From assembly GCA_045613985.1 (NCBI GenBank), contig JAZLCA010000026.1:1-33547 (forward strand): DNA of 33,547 bases, read 5' to 3'. Below the pieces are notes generated by a model that made no database searches, was not told the origin of the DNA, and saw only the letters and a list, made by a program, of their open reading frames with translations. Below are positions 22,734 through 29,442 of the stretch, piece by piece. Every line of letters starts with the position of its first letter. Position 1 is the stretch's first letter. This stretch comes from SIG644 sp045613985. GTDB taxonomy: Bacteria > Bacillota > Clostridia > Oscillospirales > CAG-272. The position numbers were made by a program, and so were the translations under genes.

Positions 22734-22753
22734 TTTCGAACGTCTATATAGAC
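22719..22753 (+). promoter_or_regulatory. Candidate ECF promoter and 12-bp palindrome before the anti-sigma gene
   Basis: A perfect palindrome GTCTATATAGAC lies at 22742-22753. CGTC at 22741-22744 stands 16 bases after TGGAAG (22719-22724), which loosely fits the ECF pattern TGAAAC-N16-CGTC. It could let the sigma factor raise its own anti-sigma factor. The -35 match is only 4 of 6. Confidence 0.3.
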
Positions 22754-22794
22754 AGAAACGAAAACAGTATAAACCCGAATGTGAGGATAGAATT

Positions 22795-23700
22795 ATGATG
22801 AAAGGAAAAAACGGACGGCGCGTGACGTGCCAGTGGGTGGCGATTCATCTGGATGCTTACCTTGACGGTGAGTTGGATGCCAAGCAGGCAGAAAAGTTGC
22901 GCGCGCACCTGGACGAATGCCCCGCTTGCGCCGCACAGGCTGAGGAAGCGAAGGAGCTTTTGTCCTTGGTGGCCGGCTGCGACGACGTGGTGCCCGATCC
23001 TTCGGTGCACGAGAGCATCATGAGCGCGTTGGGCCATCAGCCGCAGGCGCAGCCGGCTCCATCCCGCCGTCCGGCGTGGCGGCGGCTGGGTCTGCCTTTG
23101 GTGGGGGCTTGCCTTCTTTTGGCGTTGCTCCTGATCCCGCCAACCTTCCTGCGCCCGAGTGCGCCGTCTGCCCCGGCAGACGATCCGACGGACGAAACGC
23201 CCGATGCACAACAGCCTTCCGGTAAGCCCTCCCGGCCGAACGATGATAAAGCCGGGCCGCCCGAAGATCGCCCGGATTCCCCCAGCTACGATGCTCCCGG
23301 TTGCGACGCTCCCGATTGCGACGCTCCCGATGATCCCACGTCTCCGGTGCCTCCCGCGGAAGAGCCGGATGCTCCTCCGGAAAGCGTGCCGGGCGGTGAT
23401 ATGGATGAAACCGATAAGCCGGAGGGCGAGGGAGTTGTGTACGTCCTGTACCGTCAGACACCCGTCCCCGAGGGGGAGACGCTTTGGGAGCTTCTTGACG
23501 GCGAGTGGCAAGGAAAGGACCGCTATTTGGTGATTTCCTGTGAGCATGAGCAACTCTATTATAGAAACGGTGATACGGAGTTTTCCGCCTATGTCGTGTT
23601 GGTCGAAAACAGGTTGATCCTTGAGACAGAAACGGGCGAGATTTTATATTTCTGGGTGAGATTGGAGGGAGATAAGTTATGGTTGACACTGCTTCCGTAA
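22795..23700 (+). CDS. Anti-sigma factor with zinc finger and lipocalin-like tail
   Basis: The 301-aa protein has an N-terminal ZAS/zf-HC2 zinc finger (C12, H38, C42, C45) that would hold the sigma factor in the cytoplasm. One membrane helix (98-117) and a long Pro/Asp-rich stretch (120-215) follow, then a small beta-rich C-terminal domain (about 216-301: GEWQGKDRYLVIS, SAYVVLVENRLILETETGE) outside the cell. The linker contains two perfect copies of a 15-base repeat. It overlaps the next gene by 22 bases. Sensing of the signal by the outer domain is inferred. Confidence 0.88.
   Translation: MMKGKNGRRVTCQWVAIHLDAYLDGELDAKQAEKLRAHLDECPACAAQAEEAKELLSLVAGCDDVVPDPSVHESIMSALGHQPQAQPAPSRRPAWRRLGLPLVGACLLLALLLIPPTFLRPSAPSAPADDPTDETPDAQQPSGKPSRPNDDKAGPPEDRPDSPSYDAPGCDAPDCDAPDDPTSPVPPAEEPDAPPESVPGGDMDETDKPEGEGVVYVLYRQTPVPEGETLWELLDGEWQGKDRYLVISCEHEQLYYRNGDTEFSAYVVLVENRLILETETGEILYFWVRLEGDKLWLTLLP
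23301..23330 (+). repeat. Two perfect 15-bp tandem repeats in the anti-sigma linker
   Basis: TTGCGACGCTCCCGA occurs at 23301-23315 and 23316-23330, encoding CDAPD-like units, with an imperfect third copy just before (23287-23300, ...GATGCTCCCGG). The unit is in frame, so the linker can change length without a frameshift. Confidence 0.9.
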
Positions 23701-24350
23701 CGCCATCCCTGTTGGTGGTCAGTGCCGATCGCTCCCTGATTCGTCTGGTGGCGTTGGAGTGCCGCGAAATGGCAATATCCATGCACAGCACCGATCAGCT
23801 ATCCCAACGCACCGAGGACAGCGCTCTGTTGCTGGACCTTGACAGCGTGGGCGTGAGCGAGGCGCTGATGACGAGTGAGGCGGCGGTTGCTGCGGGGATT
23901 TGCCGCGATGTCTCATCTCTCCCTGCCGAACTCAAAGCCAAGCTGTCGCACGTGTTGCCCCGTCCCTTCCGCACCCGTCAATTGCGGGCACTGATCGGAC
24001 AGTTGTGTGGCCACGCGGATGCGTTTGTCCCCGAACCTGTCGAATATGTCTCCCGCGCTCTGGCTAACGTGGGCGAGCTTGCCTTGCGCATGACGAATGA
24101 AACAGAGCTGCTTGTGGGCGAGCACGTCGTGCATTTGACACCGACCGAGGGGGCAATGATGCGTCTTTTGATCGAAAACAGAGGGCAGACGGTGTCCAAG
24201 GAGCAGTTGCAAGCCTGCCTGTCTTCGACCGATGTGGAACAGACCAATAAGCTGGAGGTCTACGTCTGCTTTTTGCGTCGCAAGATCGAGCGCCCCCTGG
24301 GCCTTCGCCTGATTACCACCGTGCGGGGAAAAGGGTATCGGTTGGAATAA
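23679..24350 (+). CDS. OmpR-like winged-helix protein with degenerate receiver
   Basis: The 223-aa protein has a short receiver-like N-terminus (about 9-110) and a C-terminal OmpR/PhoB winged helix (about 140-223; HLTPTEGAMMRLLIENRGQT, LEVYVCFLRRKIE, TTVRGKGYRLE). In the receiver, LLVVSADRS has one acidic pocket residue (D17), ALLLDLD offers D53, and the normally invariant lysine is R95 (LPRPF). The domain seems shortened. It may work without phosphorylation. It overlaps the anti-sigma gene by 22 bases and no histidine kinase is nearby. GGAGGGAG supports the start at 23679. Confidence 0.85.
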   Translation: MVDTASVTPSLLVVSADRSLIRLVALECREMAISMHSTDQLSQRTEDSALLLDLDSVGVSEALMTSEAAVAAGICRDVSSLPAELKAKLSHVLPRPFRTRQLRALIGQLCGHADAFVPEPVEYVSRALANVGELALRMTNETELLVGEHVVHLTPTEGAMMRLLIENRGQTVSKEQLQACLSSTDVEQTNKLEVYVCFLRRKIERPLGLRLITTVRGKGYRLE

Positions 24351-24375
24351 ATAAAGCAAAGAAAGGAATGTAGGT

Positions 24376-25263
24376 ATGAAAAAAGTTAGTTTGATCATGT
24401 TAGCGTTTCTTTTCGTATGTTTCTGCGTTTTCTTTGTCGGATGTAAAGACGACTCTGACGGTGATGAGATACCGGACGTGAGCGAATCTTCGGGTGTGAA
24501 CGAATCCCCGGACCCCACGGATTACAAGGCTCCGGATGTCGACGAAAAACCTGTCATCAGCCTTTTTGCCAAGGGTGGTGATCCCCAAACGAGTCGAGGA
24601 TTGTCCTGTAAGGTTTTCAAGGGATCAGCGGCGAAGGCCATCCGGAACATTTTAGCCGGACTTCAGCCGACGGGGGAGATCGTTCCCGCGTTTTCCGATA
24701 CGTTTGAGATGCCGGGCTACGACGTTGTATGCGATATGCCTGCTCCTTCGGGTACAAGATGGTTTGAGGTGGACGATATGATCTATCGTATCTCCCGGGG
24801 GCAGATCTGCGCTGTGAATCGGCATTTTGGCGCCGGAATCGTACTTGGCGGCAACGATAACGCTGCAGATCAAATTTTTGCCTATTCTAAGCGCCAAGGG
24901 TACTATCTGGAAGGCGACTATATTGAAGGGGTGCTGACCATCGAGAACACGGCGGAAGAACTCGGTACGACGGTCAAGCTCGAGGTAAAAGAAGTATACG
25001 CCAGCCAAAAGAAAGGCGAAGACGCCAAGGTGATATTGGAATTGACCTCTTCGATCGATCAGACGATTCGGTTGGGCTGGAAGACCTTTTTAAGCGAAGA
25101 CAATATTCTGAGCGTTGATGCCGAAGGCTTTACGTTTGGTGCGGGCGAAACCAAAGAGTTGGAATTGAAATATACGCAAGGGAAAAACCAGTATTGGTTT
25201 GAGGTGCGTGTCAACAACACACCTATGGTACGTATTTATTTCCATCCGCCAAAAACCGAATAA
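24376..25263 (+). CDS. Predicted lipoprotein of unknown function
   Basis: The 295-aa product starts with a lipoprotein signal (MKKVSLIMLAFLFVCFCVFF, lipobox VGC with C23), then an acidic Ser/Asp/Pro linker (24-58). The rest (about 60-295) is a soluble domain; its last 100 residues look like a beta sandwich (GVLTIENTAEELGTTVKLEV ... WFEVRVNNTPMVRIYF). I do not recognise the family. It lies 25 bases after the winged-helix gene with AAAGGAATG, so it is likely in the same operon and a member of the envelope-signalling set. Confidence 0.8.
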   Translation: MKKVSLIMLAFLFVCFCVFFVGCKDDSDGDEIPDVSESSGVNESPDPTDYKAPDVDEKPVISLFAKGGDPQTSRGLSCKVFKGSAAKAIRNILAGLQPTGEIVPAFSDTFEMPGYDVVCDMPAPSGTRWFEVDDMIYRISRGQICAVNRHFGAGIVLGGNDNAADQIFAYSKRQGYYLEGDYIEGVLTIENTAEELGTTVKLEVKEVYASQKKGEDAKVILELTSSIDQTIRLGWKTFLSEDNILSVDAEGFTFGAGETKELELKYTQGKNQYWFEVRVNNTPMVRIYFHPPKTE

Positions 25264-25279
25264 TGTTTCATAATTCAAG

Positions 25280-25312
25280 AAACACCACGGATGCTTTCCG
25301 TGGTGTTTTTCC
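25280..25312 (+). terminator. Rho-independent terminator after the lipoprotein gene
   Basis: AAACACCACGGA (25280-25291) pairs with TCCGTGGTGTTT (25297-25308) around a five-base loop, followed by TT and CC. Confidence 0.9.
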
Positions 25313-25377
25313 TTGTATCGCCGTGGCGGAGAGGCAAGCGAATTGGGAATATTATGACACATTTTGAGAGAAATATC

Positions 25378-25406
25378 TTGACACAAGCAATGTGTAGAGG
25401 TATAAT
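25378..25406 (+). promoter_or_regulatory. Consensus sigma-A promoter of the zinc-ribbon protein gene
   Basis: TTGACA (25378-25383), a 17-base spacer and TATAAT (25401-25406): both boxes and spacing are perfect. Transcription would start near 25413, 30 bases before the ATG. Confidence 0.9.
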
Positions 25407-25442
25407 TTTTGTATGAATATTTGACAGATAAGGAGAAATCTC

Positions 25443-26942
25443 ATGAATTGTCCTAATTGCCAAGCTTCCGTGGCAGAGGGGGCGTTGTTGTGTCCAAATT
25501 GCGGATATCATGTCGCCACTGCATATCAGAGAGGAAAGGTAAATGAATTGATCTCTGATCGCCCCGGGGTCGTAAGAAGATCGTTCCGTTCGGGTGGATT
25601 TGTTTTTCTTGCCATTTTGATGTCTATCATTTCGCTGGCCGCGCTGGTACAGATGGTATTGACCATCAAAGAGTCGGTCGTCGTGTTCGAAGCGGTTCTG
25701 GAACGAATGGAACAAATCGGCACGCATCCCGAATGGATTGGAATTCTGATCGGCGTTTCGGTCGTTGGTATTATCAGTATATTGACCTTTGCGTTGGCAT
25801 TGACTTCCGCCATTTCCAATTGGCAAAACGTTTGCTCGGATAATAATGGCTTGCAGGTCAATCATCTGTCCTCCATGGGTTCTTATCTGGGGCTGCAGAG
25901 GGTTTGGGCTGTGATCGCCGCTGTGATATTGATTTTTTCCGTTGTCCTGGTTGCCGTTTGCGGTTTGATCGCAGGTGAATTCGGCAGCGAACTTGGCGGA
26001 GAAATTGCGGCAACGCTGGAGGGAATGGGCATTGATAGCGTTGAGTCGATCGAAAGCTTTGAAAAATTCATGAAAGAAGACATTGCCGTATTTGCCGTTG
26101 TGATGCTGGTGATCGGCATTTTGGTCACTTGGCTGTCCATTGCACACGTCTGTGTGTTAGGCAAGAGCCTTACGTCTCTCAAGCGTATGATCGGCGTGCT
26201 GGATCCCACCTCCTACAAGGGCAGAGAATGGAATCTGAAGAGAAGAACTCCTATGGTTGGCCCTTGTTTCTTTGGTTTCTTGTATATGTTGAGCGGCGTC
26301 ATGTCGTTGCTTTCGTTGGAGTCTTCTGCGGCAAGTATGGAAGAACTGGGAGAACTGGTCGGGACGGAGATGTCTGCCAGCACGATCAGTGTAATGGGAG
26401 CCATTGCTTCTGTCGTACTTGGCGTGTACTTGATCGTTTTTGCCGTTTACGTTCGTTCGGTCCGCAAGGCATTGCTTGCTCACGAACGTCGTTTGCACGT
26501 TGAACAGCAGAATTTGGCGACCGTTGAGAGTAACACCGCTATGGAGATCCGTAACATTCGTATCTCGCAAGAGCATCAACAGCGTCAGGATGAGGAACGC
26601 CGCCGCCAGGAAGAGATTCGCCGCCGCGCGGAGGAAGAAGAACAGCGCCGCATGATCCGCTTAGCGCAGGAAGAACAGCAGCAGATGATGCAACAGCTGA
26701 TGCTCAGCATGACTGCTACTCACATCTCTGCCCAAAAAGCGGAGAGCAGTGCTGCAACTATGACGACGGAAGTTGAACCGTCGGTGGTTGAGGAGGACGC
26801 CTTGTATGCTGCTCCTGCACCGGAAGAACTTGCCATGGATGCAGAACCGGAGACGGAGCAAGTAGAGGCTGAGGCAGAAGAGACTGAACAGCCTGAAGCT
26901 GAAGAAGCGGAGCAGGCCCAGGAAGCTTCTGACGAAGAATAA
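25443..26942 (+). CDS. Zinc-ribbon membrane protein with a charged coiled coil
   Basis: The 499-aa protein begins with a zinc ribbon (C3, C6, C17, C20: CPNC...CPNC). About six hydrophobic segments follow (near 52-74, 98-124, 154-178, 214-238, 272-292 and 314-336). Then come a long Arg/Glu/Gln-rich coiled coil (about 343-422) and an acidic Glu/Ala tail (445-499). I do not recognise a family beyond zinc-ribbon domain-containing membrane protein. The ribbon and coiled coil are likely cytoplasmic if there are six crossings. Ribosome binding site AAGGAGA; monocistronic, with its own promoter and terminator. Confidence 0.85.
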   Translation: MNCPNCQASVAEGALLCPNCGYHVATAYQRGKVNELISDRPGVVRRSFRSGGFVFLAILMSIISLAALVQMVLTIKESVVVFEAVLERMEQIGTHPEWIGILIGVSVVGIISILTFALALTSAISNWQNVCSDNNGLQVNHLSSMGSYLGLQRVWAVIAAVILIFSVVLVAVCGLIAGEFGSELGGEIAATLEGMGIDSVESIESFEKFMKEDIAVFAVVMLVIGILVTWLSIAHVCVLGKSLTSLKRMIGVLDPTSYKGREWNLKRRTPMVGPCFFGFLYMLSGVMSLLSLESSAASMEELGELVGTEMSASTISVMGAIASVVLGVYLIVFAVYVRSVRKALLAHERRLHVEQQNLATVESNTAMEIRNIRISQEHQQRQDEERRRQEEIRRRAEEEEQRRMIRLAQEEQQQMMQQLMLSMTATHISAQKAESSAATMTTEVEPSVVEEDALYAAPAPEELAMDAEPETEQVEAEAEETEQPEAEEAEQAQEASDEE

Positions 26943-26950
26943 TTTCGTTT

Positions 26951-26988
26951 AAAAAGGACGGAAATCCATCAGGATTTCCGTCCTTTTT
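26951..26988 (+). terminator. Bidirectional terminator between convergent genes
   Basis: A perfect 17-bp stem (26951-26967 with 26972-26988, core GGACGGAAATCC) has an ATCA loop and ends in five T on either strand. It serves both the zinc-ribbon gene and the minus-strand ymdB-like gene. Confidence 0.95.
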
Positions 26989-27000
26989 GCTTGTTTTATA

Positions 27001-27777
27001 TCAGAACTTGACTCGCGTGACGCGGATGCAACGTTTGGTGGAAGGATCCCACTCAAAGAGAGCACCACAAACGGCGATTTCTCCCTCTGCTACGGTGAAG
27101 TGGGCAGGGAGGTGATGGCGCATTTTGGTCAGCACCGCTTCAATTTTCGTTCCCAAAATGCTGTTTGTGGGGCCGGACATGCCGAGATCGGTGATATAAC
27201 CCGAGCCGTGGGGGAGGATCTGCTCGTCAGCCGTTGGGACGTGGGTATGGGTGCCGAATATGATGTCGATGCGGCCGTCAAACGAATGTGCCATGGCCAG
27301 CTTTTCCGAGGTGGCCTCGGCGTGAACGTCCAAAAGGGAAAGATCGAATCGTCCTTGCTCGCGGGCAAGGATCTTTTCTACCGCTTCAAAGGGGCTGTCC
27401 AACGGCTCCATAAAGGTAGTACCGTTCACGTTGATGCAAAGGAGTCGCCAACCGTTTACGTCGCGGATGGTGTAGCCACAGCCGGGGGCGGCGGGGGGAT
27501 AGTTCGCGGGGCGTAGGATGTCATTGGGGTTGTTGTCCAAAAAGGCGTGCAGATCGCGCATGGTGTAGGTGTGATTGCCCAGTGTGATCAGATCGACGCC
27601 GGTGTCAAGGATGGCCTTGGCATCGCGAGCGTTCAGACCGTGAATATCCGTCGCGTTTTCTCCGTTGGCCACCACAAAATCAACATTCAATTCGCGCCGT
27701 TTCTGCCACAGCTTTTGGCGCAGGGCGGCAATGGCGGCACCACCGACGATATCGCCCAGTGCAAGAATACGAAGCAT
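27001..27777 (-). CDS. YmdB-type metallophosphoesterase (cyclic nucleotide phosphodiesterase family)
   Basis: The 258-aa protein belongs to the TIGR00282/YmdB calcineurin-like family. YmdB of B. subtilis hydrolyses 2',3'- and 3',5'-cyclic nucleotides and influences biofilm and motility choices. Metal-binding motifs are visible: GDIVG (D8), NGEN, LGNHTY, DVHAEATSEK and GTHTHVPTADE. It begins at 27777 with AGGAAGGAA upstream and follows mntP by 24 bases on the same strand. In Bacillus ymdB lies next to rny; that link is not seen here. Confidence 0.93.
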   Translation of the reverse strand: MLRILALGDIVGGAAIAALRQKLWQKRRELNVDFVVANGENATDIHGLNARDAKAILDTGVDLITLGNHTYTMRDLHAFLDNNPNDILRPANYPPAAPGCGYTIRDVNGWRLLCINVNGTTFMEPLDSPFEAVEKILAREQGRFDLSLLDVHAEATSEKLAMAHSFDGRIDIIFGTHTHVPTADEQILPHGSGYITDLGMSGPTNSILGTKIEAVLTKMRHHLPAHFTVAEGEIAVCGALFEWDPSTKRCIRVTRVKF

Positions 27778-27801
27778 GAAAAAAGTTCCTTCCTATGTGC
27801 A

Positions 27802-28401
27802 TCAAAGCACGAGAATACCCAGATGCTCGAGCAAGATCTTGGTGCCGATCAGGATCAGCACAACACCGCCGGCAATCGAGGCCTTGTTTTTGAATTTGGC
27901 ACCGAATTTGTGGCCCACCAGCACGCCCAAAGTACAAAGGGCAAAGGTGGTGATGCCAATGATGGCGACAGCGGCCAAAAGATTGACCTCCAAAAAGGCG
28001 AAGGTGATGCCGATCGCCAGCGCGTCAATGCTGGTGGCAACCGCCATCAGAGCGAGCTGTCGGACGTTCAGCCGTTCTTCGGTATCTTCTCCGCAACAGC
28101 CGCATTCTTCCTTTTTCTCGCGAATATCGCAAATGACGTCGTATATCATTTTTCCGCCGATCAGGGCAAGCAGGGCAAAGGCGATCCAGTGGTCAATGGC
28201 AACGATGTAGTCCTTGAATTGACTGCCCAAAAGGTAGCCGATGGCCGGCATCAAAGCCTGAAAGAAGCCGAAAAAGGCGGCGATGATGCAAAGATGGCGC
28301 CAGTTGACACCGCGACGCATTTGAAGTCCGCGGCAGACGGAGACGGCAAACGCGTCCATGGAAAGACCAATGCCGGTCAAGAAGATTTCAAACAAACCCA
28401 T
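27802..28401 (-). CDS. mntP: Manganese efflux pump MntP
   Basis: MntP (199 aa) exports excess Mn2+ across the cytoplasmic membrane. Six hydrophobic segments are expected. Both internal repeats show the acidic membrane motif: LSMDAFAVSVCRGL (residues 13-26) and TSIDALAIGITFAFL. The cytoplasmic loop between carries a Cys cluster (EECGCCGED). AGAAAGG lies before the ATG at 28401. No yybP-ykoY riboswitch fits in the short leader, so manganese control must be by another route or absent. Co-transcribed with the ymdB-like gene. Confidence 0.95.
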   Translation of the reverse strand: MGLFEIFLTGIGLSMDAFAVSVCRGLQMRRGVNWRHLCIIAAFFGFFQALMPAIGYLLGSQFKDYIVAIDHWIAFALLALIGGKMIYDVICDIREKKEECGCCGEDTEERLNVRQLALMAVATSIDALAIGITFAFLEVNLLAAVAIIGITTFALCTLGVLVGHKFGAKFKNKASIAGGVVLILIGTKILLEHLGILVL

Positions 28402-28455
28402 ATAAAAATATGAACCTTTCTATGTCTGCAGTTTTATTGGAAGGCAGACCGCATT

Positions 28456-28484
28456 ATTGTAGCAGAAAATGGGGGATTTGTCAA
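28456..28484 (-). promoter_or_regulatory. Sigma-A promoter of the mntP-ymdB unit
   Basis: On the minus strand TTGACA (28484-28479), 17 bases and TACAAT (28461-28456) make a strong promoter. Its -35 box overlaps the stop codon of the PAP2 gene. Confidence 0.85.
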
Positions 28485-29422
28485 GTATCCCGGTCGGTTG
28501 CTTTTTCCTTTTTGCCCAGCTTTGCCCACAAGGGGAAGGTCAAGGGCCAGACGATACCGGCGAAGATAACGACCAAGAAATAGCGCAGGGCGGTAGCCGA
28601 GGCGTGACCGCCGCACAGAGCGAGCAAGGGGGCCTTGAGGACGGCCTTGATCGCCAGAGCCAATCCGGCACCCACGGCCAGCTTGCCCAACTGTCCGAGA
28701 AGCGGTGCCTTGGTTTGGAAGTTCAGCCGCTTGCTGTCAGCAATAAACGTGACCAAAAGGCCGAGCGAGCAGCCCAGCATGGTATAGGCGTTTTTCTGAC
28801 CGCCTGCGAGGTTGTGCGCATCGATGTCGGCGGGAAAAGGGAACAGCTCGGTGTACAGCACGAAGGCGACCGAGGTGAGCACGGCAATGATGAGAGCCCA
28901 GCGAAGCATCTGCTCTTTCTCAAACAAATGATCAAAGAGGGGATACAACGTAAAGATCAGCACAGCACCGATCAGAAGCGAGACACCGACGTCCATCGGG
29001 GTATGAACACCCAGATACATACGGGAAAAAGCCACCAGCAAAATCAGCGCGACCGATGCGACGCGCAATAGGCGGTGCTTGGTGCCGTAGGCGATACAGC
29101 CAAAGGTGTCGACGACGTTTTGGGTGTGGCCGCTGGGGAAGGAATAGCCGGTTGCCGCCTCCACCGCGCTGTCCACCACGGTGAAGGAGGGATCCTTCAC
29201 CCAGGGACGGGGGATGCGGAAGGTCAGCTTGAGGACCTGATTGACGGTAATACCGATAAAACCGACGAGCAGGAAAAGGTAGCCTCGCTTCTTATCCAGA
29301 CACCAGAAAAAGAACAAGGCGACGGCCAAAAATACGGTTTCCTCGCCTGCCATGGTGATGATGGACATGATGGTGTCCAATATGGGATGGCGAATGGATT
29401 CCAGCCAATAAAGAAACTGCAT
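28481..29422 (-). CDS. PAP2-family membrane phosphatase
   Basis: The 313-aa protein is a phosphatidic acid phosphatase type 2 relative, acting on lipid phosphates such as undecaprenyl pyrophosphate or phosphatidic acid at the membrane. The three active-site motifs are present: KLTFRIPRPW, SFPSGHTQ and SRMYLGVHTPMD (SRx5HxxxD). There are about eight hydrophobic segments, including a C-terminal half longer than in minimal PAP2 proteins. The start at 29422 has GGAGGT close upstream; longer frames reach into addA. It follows addA by 20 bases. Confidence 0.92.
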   Translation of the reverse strand: MQFLYWLESIRHPILDTIMSIITMAGEETVFLAVALFFFWCLDKKRGYLFLLVGFIGITVNQVLKLTFRIPRPWVKDPSFTVVDSAVEAATGYSFPSGHTQNVVDTFGCIAYGTKHRLLRVASVALILLVAFSRMYLGVHTPMDVGVSLLIGAVLIFTLYPLFDHLFEKEQMLRWALIIAVLTSVAFVLYTELFPFPADIDAHNLAGGQKNAYTMLGCSLGLLVTFIADSKRLNFQTKAPLLGQLGKLAVGAGLALAIKAVLKAPLLALCGGHASATALRYFLVVIFAGIVWPLTFPLWAKLGKKEKATDRDT

Positions 29423-29442
29423 AATTACCTCCGTAACAAGAT

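Noticed and set aside
28402..28455. yybP-ykoY manganese riboswitch before mntP
   Set aside because: The leader is too short and no conserved riboswitch core is visible.
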